From Candidatus Binataceae bacterium (lineage in GTDB: Bacteria > Desulfobacterota > Binatia > Binatales > Binataceae), in assembly GCA_035650475.1 (NCBI GenBank), contig DASRHP010000006.1, positions 1-64,000 of the forward strand: DNA of 64,000 bases, in the 5' to 3' direction. The notes below the pieces were generated by a model, which saw only the letters and a program-made list of their open reading frames with translations, made no database searches and had not been told where the DNA came from. The position numbers were made by a program, and so were the translations under genes. Below, in pieces: positions 51,227-60,003 of the stretch (its first letter is position 1; each line of letters opens with the position of its first letter).

Positions 51227-51865
51227 TCAGACGCCCTCCGGGCGCGTCGATTCGCCGCGCGCCGCAATACGCGCGCCCGGCTGCGCGATCGGAACGGAGC
51301 GCGGCGCGCCATCAGCCGGCGCGGGCGCGGCGTTCGCCTGCGCCGTATCGGTGATTGTCCGCGACGCCGGGAGCCGCCGGGCGAGAGCAACCGCGCCCAC
51401 GATCGCGGCCAGCAGCAGCACCGAAGTCACCTCAAACGAGACCAGATATTCGGAAAACAGCGTCGTCGCGAGCTTGTCGATCGAGCCGTAGCCCTCGGGT
51501 ACGGTGGCCTGCGCGCCCGCGGCGCTCGGCGCGTGCCACAACACGATGAATGCCTCGGCCGCCAGGGCCGCGCACAGCAGCGCGGCGAGCGCCTTGAGCA
51601 GGAGATGGCCGGGCGCGGTGCGCACCTCGGCCTGCAGATTCAACAGCCAGATCACGAACAGGAACAGGACCATGATCGCGCCGGCATAGACGATGATCTG
51701 CAGAAAGCCGACGGTCGGCGCGTGCAGCCCGATGAACATGATCGCGATCACGAGCAGGGTGACGACCAGCGCGAGCAGGCAGTGCACGGGGTTGCGCTGC
51801 GCGATGGTGCCCAGCGCGGAGATCACCGCCAGCGCGGCGAGAAAGATGAACAGCCCCAGCGGCAT
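51227..51865 (-). CDS. nuoJ: NADH-quinone oxidoreductase subunit J
   Basis: The 212-residue subunit has [60 protein letters not shown], with the conserved GAI/V-VLFLF helix 3 break. It ends with a longer alanine/proline-rich tail. It starts two bases after the nuoH stop. nuoI would normally lie between nuoH and nuoJ; it is absent. Confidence 0.95.
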   Translation of the reverse strand: MPLGLFIFLAALAVISALGTIAQRNPVHCLLALVVTLLVIAIMFIGLHAPTVGFLQIIVYAGAIMVLFLFVIWLLNLQAEVRTAPGHLLLKALAALLCAALAAEAFIVLWHAPSAAGAQATVPEGYGSIDKLATTLFSEYLVSFEVTSVLLLAAIVGAVALARRLPASRTITDTAQANAAPAPADGAPRSVPIAQPGARIAARGESTRPEGV

Positions 51866-51866
51866 C

Positions 51867-52982
51867 TCAATGCGCTCCCGCGACCAGCACCACCACCAGC
51901 GCCGTCACCACCACGTTGGCAAGCCCCAGCGGCACCAGCCCTTTCCATCCCAGACGCATCAGCTGGTCGTAGCGGAAACGCGGCAGCGTCCAGCGCACCA
52001 GAATCTGGAGCCAGCAGAAGATGACGGTCTTCACCATGAACGAGACGACGCCGAGAATCGCGACTGCCACCTGCGGCAGCAGCAGCGTCGCGCCGCCGGG
52101 GAAGTGAAATCCGTCGCGATAGAGCCACGGCACCTGCCATCCGCCGAAGAAAAACACCGTGATCAGCACCGCGACCAGCACGATCTCGGCGAAATCGGTC
52201 ATCATGAAGACCGCCTGCTTTCCGCCCGAGTACTCGGTGAAATAGCCGGCCACCAGCTCGGATTCGCCCTCGGGCAGGTCGAACGGCACCCGCTTGGACT
52301 CGGCCATCCCGGCGGTCAACAGCATCAGGAAGGCGACCGGCTGGAGGCAAATCCCCCACCGCGGCAGCCATCCGAACCACACCCCGCCCTGGGCGTGGCA
52401 CATCGCCTGCAGGTCGAGCGTGCCGTAGGTCATCACCACCGAGATGATCGCCAGGCCCAGCCCGACCTCGTAGGAGATCATTTGCGCGCTGGCGCGGATG
52501 CCGCCGAGCAGTGCCCAGCGGTTGTTCGAGGCCCATCCGCCGAGCGCGATCCCGTACACGCCGATTCCGATCGTGGCCAGGATATAAAGCGCACCGACGT
52601 TGAGGTCAGCGGCCTGGAGCGTAATCGTGCGGTTGCCGATCTTCACGATGTCGCCGAAGGGCACCACCGCGAACGTGATCATGACAGGGAACAGCGCGAG
52701 GAATGGCGCCAGGCCGTGGAGGAACTTGTCCGCCCCGTCAGGCACGAAGTCCTCCTTGGTGAAGAGTTTGATCGGATCGGCGAGCAGCGTGTTGACCAAG
52801 CCGAGGTTAGGCAGGCCAAGGCGCTTGCCGAGACCAATGATCGCGGCGCGGTTGGCGCCGACCCGGTCCTGGATGAGCGCGCTGCCTTTACGCTCGAACC
52901 ACAGCAGGACGCCTGCCAGGTTGAGCACCAGCAGCAGCACCACGATCGCCTTGACGGCGTCGATTATGAAATCAATCAGCAC
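51867..52982 (-). CDS. nuoH: NADH-quinone oxidoreductase subunit H
   Basis: The 371-residue quinone-channel subunit carries FERKGSALIQDRVGANRAA, GGWASNNRWALLGGIRASAQMISYEVGLGLAI, KRVPFDLPEGESELVAGYFTEYSGGKQA, all complex I motifs. It starts with GTG inside the last 11 bases of nuoE. Insert YGTLDLQAMCHAQGGVWFGWLPRWG replaces a usual loop. Confidence 0.97.
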   Translation of the reverse strand: MLIDFIIDAVKAIVVLLLVLNLAGVLLWFERKGSALIQDRVGANRAAIIGLGKRLGLPNLGLVNTLLADPIKLFTKEDFVPDGADKFLHGLAPFLALFPVMITFAVVPFGDIVKIGNRTITLQAADLNVGALYILATIGIGVYGIALGGWASNNRWALLGGIRASAQMISYEVGLGLAIISVVMTYGTLDLQAMCHAQGGVWFGWLPRWGICLQPVAFLMLLTAGMAESKRVPFDLPEGESELVAGYFTEYSGGKQAVFMMTDFAEIVLVAVLITVFFFGGWQVPWLYRDGFHFPGGATLLLPQVAVAILGVVSFMVKTVIFCWLQILVRWTLPRFRYDQLMRLGWKGLVPLGLANVVVTALVVVLVAGAH

Positions 52983-53481
52983 GGGCGGCCAGTTCGTCGA
53001 TGAGCTTGGCGACGGATTCCTCGGTCAGATTTTCGTGGTAGCGCTCGTGATTTAGCTGGAGCACGGGCGCGGTGGCGCAGGACGCGATGCATTCGACCAG
53101 GCTGAGCGTGAACTTGCCGTCGGCGGTGGTATGGCCGGGCGCGATGCCGAGTTTGCGCTGGATACAGGCCACCACACGGTCCGCGCCGCGCAACCGGCAC
53201 GACAGGTTGGCGCAGACTTCCAGGTGCCAGCGTCCGATCGGCGCGCGGTAGAACATGGAATAGAACGTGACCACGCCGTGGACGTGGGCGAGCGGCAGCT
53301 CCATCAGGCGCGCGACGTACTCCTCGACCGCGGGCGAGATCCAGCCGAACTCACGCTGGGCAATCCACAACGTCGGCAGCAATGCGGCCTGGCGTGTCGG
53401 ATAGCGGGCGAGCAGCGCGCGATGCTCGTCGAGCGCGGCGGGTGAGAAGCAGACTTCGGACCTAGTCGCGACCGACTTCAC
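52972..53481 (-). CDS. nuoE: NADH-quinone oxidoreductase subunit E (2Fe-2S)
   Basis: The 169-residue protein has a thioredoxin-like 2Fe-2S fold: LPTLWIAQREFGWISPAVEEYVARLMELPLAHVHGVVTFYSMF, and cluster ligands Cys90 and Cys95 (EVCANLSC) plus Cys131 and Cys135 (ECIASC). It normally partners NuoF, which is not here. The GTG start at 53481 follows GAAGGCCAGATTATA. It heads the operon, oddly joined directly to nuoH. Confidence 0.94.
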   Translation of the reverse strand: MKSVATRSEVCFSPAALDEHRALLARYPTRQAALLPTLWIAQREFGWISPAVEEYVARLMELPLAHVHGVVTFYSMFYRAPIGRWHLEVCANLSCRLRGADRVVACIQRKLGIAPGHTTADGKFTLSLVECIASCATAPVLQLNHERYHENLTEESVAKLIDELAARAD

Positions 53482-53746
53482 TATAATCTGGCCTTCAAGC
53501 GGGAAGTTTTCCGACTTCGGGAATTCTTATGGCCGAGCCCGGAAACCTCAAGATAGCTAACGCAAATCACCGCCGCACGCCAGAGCGCGCGAGGGTCGGC
53601 GGCGGCGGCCAACTTGCGAGCGCGCGGCGGCTGGGTTATGGTCCGCCCGTCGGGCCGCGAACGCAAGAAAATTTGCCGTACCATTTATTCCCCATGTTGG
53701 CCGCTCACGCCCGTGGCATGACCACCGGCGACCGCGCATCCGTAAG

Positions 53747-54310
53747 ATGAGAGTCATCGCGGGCGAGGCGCACGGGCGGCGCCTGCGTGCGCCGCGCGGG
53801 TTAGAGACGCGGCCGGCAACCGCGCGCGTGCGGGCCTCGATTTTCTCGCGCCTCGCCGCGCGTACCGAGCTTGCCGGCGCACGCGTGCTCGACCTCTTCG
53901 CCGGCAGCGGCTCGCTCGGTCTCGAGGCGCTCTCGCGCGGGGCGCGTCACGCCGTCTTCGTCGACTCCTCGCGCGCCGCCGCCGCCGCCATCCGCGACAA
54001 CCTGCGCACGCTCGGCCTCGCCGAGCGCGCCGAGGTGATCGTCGCAGGCGTGGAAAGGGCGCTTGCCCATCTGCGCGCGCGCGGCGCGCGCTTCGACCTC
54101 GTCTTCATTGACGCGCCCTATCGCCACGATATCAGCGAGGCGGTGCTCGCGTTGCTTGCAGCGGGCGGGTTGCTGGAGGCGGGGGCGTGGGTGGTGGTGC
54201 GTCAGGCCGCGCGCGCGCCGCGGCCGGCGTCAGCGGGGCTGGAAGAGGCCAGCTGCGCGACCGTCAGCGACCATCGCATCGCCCTTTACCGCGCCCCCTT
54301 GTTGCGCTAG
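53747..54310 (+). CDS. rsmD: 16S rRNA (guanine-N2)-methyltransferase RsmD-like
   Basis: The 187-residue protein starts MRVIAGEAHGRRLRAPRGLETRPATARVRASIFS, the RsmD N-terminus, followed by VLDLFAGSGSLGLEALSRGARHAVFVDSS (SAM site) and DLVFIDAPYRHD. The usual DPPY catalytic motif is DAPY here. It modifies guanine 966 of 16S rRNA. It is followed at once by coaD, a very common pair. It starts 265 bases from nuoE on the opposite strand; I see no gene in that gap. Confidence 0.93.
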   Translation: MRVIAGEAHGRRLRAPRGLETRPATARVRASIFSRLAARTELAGARVLDLFAGSGSLGLEALSRGARHAVFVDSSRAAAAAIRDNLRTLGLAERAEVIVAGVERALAHLRARGARFDLVFIDAPYRHDISEAVLALLAAGGLLEAGAWVVVRQAARAPRPASAGLEEASCATVSDHRIALYRAPLLR

Positions 54311-54329
54311 TTCGGATAAGCTCCTTGGA

Positions 54330-54845
54330 ATGGTGATGCAAGTGAAGGACTCGAGACCCAGGTGTGCGATCTATCCGGGCACCTTCGACCCCATCCATCA
54401 CGGCCACATCGACGTCATCCGGCGCAGCGTGGCGATCTTCGACGAAGTGATCGTGGCGGTGGCCTACAATCCGCACAAGGACCCCGCCCTGTTCACTCCC
54501 GACGAGCGCGTGGAAATGATCCGCGAGGCCATCCGCGACCTCGAGCCGCGCGCGCGGGTGGATAAGTTCAGCGGTTTGTCGGTCGATTACGCCCAGCGCA
54601 TCGGCGCCCACGTGATCATCCGCAGCCTGCGCGCGGTCACCGATTTCGATTACGAATTGCAGATGGCGCACATGAACAAACAGATGTTCCCGCAGATCGA
54701 GACGGTGTTCCTGTTCGCCAATCCCAAGCTGTTCTTCACCGCCTCGCGGCTGATCAAGGAAGTCGCAAGCCACGGCAAGCGCCTGCCCGAGCTGGTGCCG
54801 GAGCCGGTGATGAACCGGCTGCGCGCCAAGCTCAAAATCGACTGA
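54330..54845 (+). CDS. coaD: Phosphopantetheine adenylyltransferase
   Basis: The 171-residue protein has CAIYPGTFDPIHHGHIDVIRRSVAIFDEVIVAVAYNPHKDPALFTPDERVEMI, the HxGH-type nucleotidyltransferase site, then FSGLSVDYAQRIGAHVIIRSLRAVTDFDYELQMAHMNKQMFPQIETVFLF. It makes dephospho-CoA in coenzyme A synthesis. Start ATG 54330 or 54336, both weakly served by a ribosome site. Twenty bases after rsmD. Confidence 0.97.
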   Translation: MVMQVKDSRPRCAIYPGTFDPIHHGHIDVIRRSVAIFDEVIVAVAYNPHKDPALFTPDERVEMIREAIRDLEPRARVDKFSGLSVDYAQRIGAHVIIRSLRAVTDFDYELQMAHMNKQMFPQIETVFLFANPKLFFTASRLIKEVASHGKRLPELVPEPVMNRLRAKLKID

Positions 54846-54923
54846 GCCCCGCGGCTCTGCTAGGCTCGAAGGCTCCGCGCGCCGCAAAGGCGGCGCGCGC
54901 GTTTGCCCCCAGGACCCACAGCG

Positions 54924-56126
54924 ATGCTCAAGCTCAACCGCAGAGTGGCCGGGATCAAACCGTCGGCCACGTTGGCCGCCGACGCCCGCGCAACTGAACT
55001 AAGGGCCGCCGGCGTCGACGTCATCCCGCTCGCCGCCGGCGAGCCCGACTTCGACACCCCCGAGCGCATCAAGGAGGCCGCCCGCCGCGCGCTCGCCGAG
55101 GGCAAGACCAAGTACACCCCGGTCTCGGGCACCCGCGAGTTCAAGGAGGCGGTGCGCGTCAAGCTCAAGCGCGACAACGGCCTGGAGTACGAGCCCGCCG
55201 AGATCATGGCGTCCGCCGGCAGCAAGCCCGCCGAGTACAACGTCATCGGCAGCCTCTTCGACGAGGGCGACGAGGTTATCATCCCGACCCCGGCGTGGGT
55301 GAGTTTCGTCGCGATGGTGCAGTTGAGCGGCGCGACGCCCAAGCTCGTGCCCTGCGCGGAAAGCGACGGCTTTCTGCTCGATCCCGAGCGGCTGCGCCGC
55401 GCGATCGGCCCGCGCACGCGCGGGATCATAATCAACTCGCCCTCCAACCCGACCGGCGCGGTGTACGGCACCGAGGAGCTAGCCTCGCTGGGGCGGGTGC
55501 TCGCGGAATCGGACGTGTGGGTGATGTCCGACGATGCCTACGAGCACATCTCGTACGGCGGCGCGCGGATCCCGCATTTGTTCGAGGTCGAACCGCGGCT
55601 CAGGCAGCGCGGAATCGTCTTCAACACGCTGTCGAAGACCTATGCGATGACCGGCTGGCGGATCGGTTTTGCGGCCGGCCCGCGCGAGGTCATCGCCGCC
55701 GCGGTCCGCCTCCAGAGCCAGAACAGCGGCAACCCCAGTTCGATCGCCCAGGCCGCCGCGGTCGAGGCGCTGACCGGAGCACAGGACGAAGTGCATGCGA
55801 TGGCGGCGGAGTTTCGCGCGCGGCGCGACCTGGTGGTCGAGCGCATCCGCCGGCTTGCCGGCTTCAGCCTGCCCAACGTGCCGGCCGGCGCCTTCTATGT
55901 CTTCCCCAACGTCTCGGCGCTGCTCAGGCGCCAGTACAAGGGTCGTCCGATCGGTGACGGCGACCGCCTGGCCGAGGTCATCCTCGACGAGGCCCAGGTT
56001 GCGATCGTGGGCGGCAACGACTTCGGCGCGCCCGAGCACGTGCGGATCTCCTACGCGACCTCGCGCGAGCAAATCAACCGCGCCTTCGACCGGCTCGACA
56101 AGCTGACCCACGAGCTCGCGCGCTAG
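54924..56126 (+). CDS. PLP-dependent aminotransferase (aspartate aminotransferase type)
   Basis: The 400-residue fold-type I enzyme has VIPLAAGEPDFDTPERIKEAARRALAEGKTKYTPVSGTREFKEAV, SPSNPTGAVYGTEELASL, WVMSDDAYEHISYGGARIPH, and the PLP lysine in TLSKTYAMTGWRIGFAAGP. It ends with HVRISYATSREQINRAFDRL with the substrate Arg. It probably transfers amino groups between aspartate/glutamate and oxoacids. ATG 54924. Convergent with an isochorismatase-like gene with a four-base overlap. Confidence 0.93.
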   Translation: MLKLNRRVAGIKPSATLAADARATELRAAGVDVIPLAAGEPDFDTPERIKEAARRALAEGKTKYTPVSGTREFKEAVRVKLKRDNGLEYEPAEIMASAGSKPAEYNVIGSLFDEGDEVIIPTPAWVSFVAMVQLSGATPKLVPCAESDGFLLDPERLRRAIGPRTRGIIINSPSNPTGAVYGTEELASLGRVLAESDVWVMSDDAYEHISYGGARIPHLFEVEPRLRQRGIVFNTLSKTYAMTGWRIGFAAGPREVIAAAVRLQSQNSGNPSSIAQAAAVEALTGAQDEVHAMAAEFRARRDLVVERIRRLAGFSLPNVPAGAFYVFPNVSALLRRQYKGRPIGDGDRLAEVILDEAQVAIVGGNDFGAPEHVRISYATSREQINRAFDRLDKLTHELAR

Positions 56127-56731
56127 CGGCGGGCGGCGGCCGCGTTGGCGGCAAGCCGCGTGACGAAATCCGCGGTGGTTTCGATCCCGACGCCCGCGCT
56201 GCCGAGGCCGGTAAGCGCGCGGCGGCGCGCGGCTTCGCTCGCCGCGCCCACCGCGTCGGCCAGGACCGTGACCCGCAGACCGCGGCCGAGCGCGCCCCTG
56301 GCGGTTGCACTCACGCACGCGTCGGCATAGACCCCGCACAGGACGACGCGGGTAATACGGCCGGTGCGCACGAAATTCACGAGGGCCGGATTGGCGAACG
56401 CGTCGCCGCCGCGCTTGGCGAAATAGGGCGCCGCGCCAAGCCGCCGCAGGCGCGGATCGAGCGCGGCGCCCGGCGTGCCGCGCAGCGCCGCGCCGTGGCG
56501 AAACCAGTTGCCCGGGATATCCCAGGGCGTGAACTCGTTGCCGACGTAGACTACCGCCATGCCCGACCCCCCGGCGGCCGCAATCGCGCGGTTGGCCGCG
56601 GCAAGCACGGGAGCGATTTGCTCGCGGGCGATCGGCATCCGCCCGTTCGGCTCAAGAAAGTCGACCTGGAGATCCAGCACGAGCAGCGCGCTGATCAGGC
56701 CGGCGCCGGCTTGTTTGCCCGCCGCGGTCAT
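56123..56731 (-). CDS. Isochorismatase-like cysteine hydrolase
   Basis: The 202-residue protein has the cysteine hydrolase triad: Asp20 in VLDLQVDFLE, Lys106 in FAKRGGDAF and Cys139 in CGVYADACVSATARGAL. It hydrolyses an amide or vinyl ether in small molecules; family members include nicotinamidases and ureidoacrylate hydrolases. No operon partner. The overlap with the aminotransferase is tail-to-tail. Confidence 0.88.
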   Translation of the reverse strand: MTAAGKQAGAGLISALLVLDLQVDFLEPNGRMPIAREQIAPVLAAANRAIAAAGGSGMAVVYVGNEFTPWDIPGNWFRHGAALRGTPGAALDPRLRRLGAAPYFAKRGGDAFANPALVNFVRTGRITRVVLCGVYADACVSATARGALGRGLRVTVLADAVGAASEAARRRALTGLGSAGVGIETTADFVTRLAANAAAARR

Positions 56732-56895
56732 TGTCAGAGCAGATAAACGCCGCCCCGTGCAGAGTCAAATACGTGGGCGAAACGCCCGGCGGCGCGTGCG
56801 AATCATTAAACTTCGCGCGGAGGTCTTGGGTTCCCATCGTTTCCGCTTGACCGCGCGGGGCGCGCCCGTGAAAGTCTGGCCCTGGCGCGCGGACG

Positions 56896-57654
56896 ATGGC
56901 TAGCGGCGAGTACGAGGCGAACAGACAAGGGGGGCTGCGTCCCGTGCGACGCCATCGATGGGACCTTACGCCGCGCCAGGCTATCGCCCTCCAGGCGCGG
57001 ATGCGCGCGCGCCTGATCGTTCGCGGCGGACCGCGCTCGCCACGGCTCGTCGCCGGCGCCGACGTCGCCTACGACAAGGCGCGCGGGCGATGCTACGCGG
57101 CGGTGGTGGTGCTCAACCTGCCCGAGCTGCGCATGGTCGAGTACGCGAGCGCCGAACGCGCGGTGAGATTCCCCTACGTTCCCGGCCTGTTGAGCTTCCG
57201 CGAAGGCCCCGCGGTGCTCGCGGCGCTCGCCCGCCTGCGCCATCGCCCTGACCTGCTGATGTTCGACGCCCACGGCTACGCGCATCCGCGTCGCTTCGGC
57301 CTCGCCGCCCATCTCGGCTATTTGCTCGACGTCCCGTCGATCGGATGCGCCAAGTCGGTCCTGGTCGGCGAACACGGTGCGGTGGGATGCGAGGCGGGAA
57401 GTTTCGCGTGGCTGGTCGATCGCGGCGAGCGGGTCGGCGCAGCGCTGCGCACGCGCGCGGGCGTGCGCCCGGTGTATATCTCGCCGGGCCATCGCGTCGG
57501 CTTTCGCCAGGCGCTGCGGCTGGCCCTGATGGCGGTGGGGAAGTTTCGCGTGCCCGAGCCGACCCGGCTCGCCGACATCATGGTCGCGCGGCTCAAGCGC
57601 GAGGCCGCCGTTGCGAACGCCCCGGGCGCTACTGCGTTGCGGGCGCGCCGTTGA
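56896..57654 (+). CDS. nfi: Endonuclease V (deoxyinosine 3' endonuclease)
   Basis: The 252-residue protein has VAGADVAYD (Asp56), RFPYVPGLLSFREGPAVLAAL (PYVPG wedge 93-97, Glu103), and LLMFDAHGYAHPRRFGLAAHLG (Asp124), matching the metal ligands and wedge of EndoV. It cleaves DNA at the second phosphodiester 3' of deoxyinosine. It has an N-terminal extension of about 25 residues. Its end overlaps the histidine kinase by 26 bases. Confidence 0.93.
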   Translation: MASGEYEANRQGGLRPVRRHRWDLTPRQAIALQARMRARLIVRGGPRSPRLVAGADVAYDKARGRCYAAVVVLNLPELRMVEYASAERAVRFPYVPGLLSFREGPAVLAALARLRHRPDLLMFDAHGYAHPRRFGLAAHLGYLLDVPSIGCAKSVLVGEHGAVGCEAGSFAWLVDRGERVGAALRTRAGVRPVYISPGHRVGFRQALRLALMAVGKFRVPEPTRLADIMVARLKREAAVANAPGATALRARR

Positions 57655-58951
57655 GAAAGCGGATCGTAAAGGTTGAACCCTTGCCCTTTTCGCTCGCGAC
57701 CGAGATCTGCGCGCCGTTGAGCTCGAGGTATTTCCTGACCAGCGCGAGCCCCAGGCCGACGCCCTCGAACTTGCGGGTCAGGCTGCTGTTCTCCTGCGAG
57801 AAGGGCTCGAAGACATGGGGAACGAAGCGGGCGTCCATTCCGATCCCGCTGTCAGCGACGTCCAGGCATTGCACGCCCCCACTGTCGCAATACACGCGCA
57901 TCGACACCGCGCCGCGCTCGGTGAACTTGATCGCATTCTGGAGCAGGTTGGTCAGCGCGTTGGACAGACAGTTCTCGTCGAACCTGACCACCGCCTCGGG
58001 GGTGTCGATGCGCGCCGAAAGTTCCAGCCCCTTGCGCGCGGCGAGCACCTTGAACTCGCCGAGCAGGCGGCCGGCAAAATCGCCGAGCCTGATCTCGCGC
58101 GGTGCCAGCTTGTAGCCGCCCGCCTCCATCTTGGAGATTTCGAGGATCGCGTTGATGGTTTCGAGCAGGCGGTTGCCGGCGCGGCGCACCGGCTCGCCGA
58201 ATTCGCGCGCGCGCTCCTCGTCGCCCAGTTCGCCGAGCCGCTCCGCCATCAGGTCGGCGTAGCCAAGGACGATGTTGAGAGGGGTGTGGATCTCATGCGT
58301 CATGTTGGCAAGGAAGGCCGACTTCAGGCGCGAGGATTCGAGCGCCGCGTCGCGCGCCTCGGTCAATTCGCCAACCAGCATCCGGTAGCGCTCTTCGCTC
58401 TCGCGCAGCCGCTCGGCGCTGCGCTGCGCCTCGTCGTAGAGCTGGCGCAGATGCTGTTCGCGCAGGCGGCTGTAAATCAGTCCCAGCTCCTCGGCACAGT
58501 AGCCCCACAGCCGGCTGAAGCATAGTTGCACATAGATGGCGCGGCCTTCGGCGGCGCCGAGCACGTTCTGGATTTCCTTGGTGAGCGGCACGCGCAGCAG
58601 GCGCGCCGCGCCGAACAACGCCTCAATCGTGGCGCGCTGGCGCTCGGGCTCCTCGAGCTGGCTGCGAATGAGCTTCTCGATGAACCCCGAGTAAACCTCC
58701 AGCGCACCCTCTGGATCGCGCTCGGCCAGACGCTCGAAAAACCCGCTGAGTACCTCGGTGTTCAGCCCTTCCAGCGTCTGGCGCATGCGCGGAATTTTCT
58801 CGGCCGGCGCGTCGAGCCGGATCGCTTCGGCCCATCGGCGCGCCACCGCGCTGACATTGGGCTTCACATGGCGCGCGACTTCAGCCATCAGATCGCGTTC
58901 ACGATCGTTGAACACCACGGGCGAGGGAGGCTTGTCGGCATGCGCAGCCAT
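57629..58951 (-). CDS. Sensor histidine kinase
   Basis: The 440-residue protein has an N-terminal helical domain (about 15-150) that resembles a four-helix or globin-like sensor, a coiled-coil linker (ERLRESEERYRMLVGELTEARDAALE), a HisKA domain with His219 in NMTHEIHTPLN (usual HEIRTPL has Arg where this has His), and a HATPase_c domain with NALTNLLQNAIKFTERG, DSGIGM and GVGLGLALVRKYL. No membrane helices are visible, so it is soluble. No response regulator is next to it. ATG 58951, with TTG 58957 possible. An AT-rich symmetrical region lies upstream at 58990-59050. Confidence 0.92.
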   Translation of the reverse strand: MAAHADKPPSPVVFNDRERDLMAEVARHVKPNVSAVARRWAEAIRLDAPAEKIPRMRQTLEGLNTEVLSGFFERLAERDPEGALEVYSGFIEKLIRSQLEEPERQRATIEALFGAARLLRVPLTKEIQNVLGAAEGRAIYVQLCFSRLWGYCAEELGLIYSRLREQHLRQLYDEAQRSAERLRESEERYRMLVGELTEARDAALESSRLKSAFLANMTHEIHTPLNIVLGYADLMAERLGELGDEERAREFGEPVRRAGNRLLETINAILEISKMEAGGYKLAPREIRLGDFAGRLLGEFKVLAARKGLELSARIDTPEAVVRFDENCLSNALTNLLQNAIKFTERGAVSMRVYCDSGGVQCLDVADSGIGMDARFVPHVFEPFSQENSSLTRKFEGVGLGLALVRKYLELNGAQISVASEKGKGSTFTIRFLNGAPATQ

Positions 58952-58999
58952 AGGCAACTTGGCCCGAGATTAGGACCTATCGGCGCACAAAGCAACTGC

Positions 59000-59047
59000 G
59001 TTAATAGTCAGTTAACCATTCTAAGTTAAAATTACTCTATTTAGAGT
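59000..59047. promoter_or_regulatory. AT-rich repeat region upstream of histidine kinase
   Basis: GTTAA occurs at 59000, 59011 and 59025, and a perfect inverted repeat ACTCTA-TT-TAGAGT lies at 59034-59047. Composition drops sharply in this pocket compared with the flanks. It lies 50-100 bases upstream of the kinase start and is probably its promoter and operator region. The regulator is unknown. Confidence 0.45.
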
Positions 59048-59248
59048 TTCAAGAAACAATATTGGCAATTTCGCTGAAGCGGGCCGCCAGCATCCGAAAT
59101 CGCCTGTGTTCGTCAAGATTCGCCAGAGCCGGGCGATGTTGCGCACAAGGGCCGCGGCGGCAACACTCCGGGTTGACCGCCACTGCCTCGATCTGCGAAT
59201 GACCATTGACGAAACCATCTCTCGACTCGCACACCAGGAGGAAGGGCG

Positions 59249-59968
59249 ATGCCAATCTTCGAGCGCGCGGGCGTGTCGCTGTATTACGAGGAGTACGGCG
59301 CGGGCTATCCGCTGCTGCTGTTCGCGCCGGGCGGGATGCGCTCGAGTATCGAATTCTGGCGGCGCAGCCCCTTCGACCCGACCGCCGAGCTGGCGGCCGA
59401 CTTCCGCGTAATCGCGATGGACCAGCGCAACGCCGGGCGTTCGCGCGCACCGCTCAGCGCGACCGACGGATGGGAAACCTATGCCGCCGACCATCTCGCC
59501 CTGCTCGACCATCTCGGCGTGCGCCGCGCCCATCTGATGGGCGGCTGCATCGGTTCCTCCTATTGCCTGGGCGTAATCAAGGCGGCGCCCGAGCGGGTCA
59601 GCGCTGCGGTGCTGCAAAACCCGATCGGGCTCAGCGCCGAGAATCGCAAGGCCTTCCACGAGATGTTCGACGGTTGGGCGGATGAGCTGAAGCAGGAGCG
59701 TCCCGGGCTTGACGACGCGGCGCTGCGCGCCTTTCGCGCGCGCATGTACGACGGCGATTTCGTCTTCGCGGTCTCGCGCGACTTCGTGCGCGGCTGCCAG
59801 ACCCCGCTGCTGGTGTTGGCGGGCGACGATCTCTACCATCCGACGCCGATCGCGCAGGAGATCGCGCGGCTCGCACCCAGGGCCGAGCTGATTATGAAGT
59901 GGAAAACCCCCGACGCGACGCCGGCGGCCGTCGCGCGCGTCCGCGCCTTCCTCAAGGCGCACCAGTAG
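59249..59968 (+). CDS. Alpha/beta hydrolase with cysteine nucleophile
   Basis: The 239-residue protein has LLLFAPGGMRSSIEFW (oxyanion), IAMDQRNAGRSRAP, and the nucleophile elbow LMGGCIGSSY with Cys100 in place of Ser. VLAGDDLYHP holds a candidate acid. No histidine sits at the usual C-terminal position (LIMKWKTPDATPAAVARV). The triad is therefore altered; dienelactone-hydrolase-like chemistry or loss of hydrolysis is possible. CCAGGAGGAAGGGCG precedes ATG 59249. Confidence 0.8.
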   Translation: MPIFERAGVSLYYEEYGAGYPLLLFAPGGMRSSIEFWRRSPFDPTAELAADFRVIAMDQRNAGRSRAPLSATDGWETYAADHLALLDHLGVRRAHLMGGCIGSSYCLGVIKAAPERVSAAVLQNPIGLSAENRKAFHEMFDGWADELKQERPGLDDAALRAFRARMYDGDFVFAVSRDFVRGCQTPLLVLAGDDLYHPTPIAQEIARLAPRAELIMKWKTPDATPAAVARVRAFLKAHQ

Positions 59969-60003
59969 CGCGCGCTCGGCCGCCGCAGCGGCTTGCGCGC
60001 GCT
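59967..60003. terminator. Strong hairpin shared by two convergent genes
   Basis: AGCGCGCGC (59967-59975) pairs with GCGCGCGCT (59995-60003) and an inner GCCGC/GCGGC stem. The TAG stop of the hydrolase and the TGA stop of the leftward oxidoreductase lie at the two feet of the stem. There is no T-run. It is symmetrical and can stop both genes. Confidence 0.6.

Noticed and set aside
49891..51354. Open frame antisense to nuoL and nuoK (about 487 codons).
   Set aside because: Very rich in His, Asp, Arg and Gln, typical of a shadow of hydrophobic membrane genes; no known domain.
53529..53750. A 73-codon frame before rsmD that overlaps its start by four bases.
   Set aside because: Its translation has no protein-like features and no ribosome site, so it is taken as intergenic.
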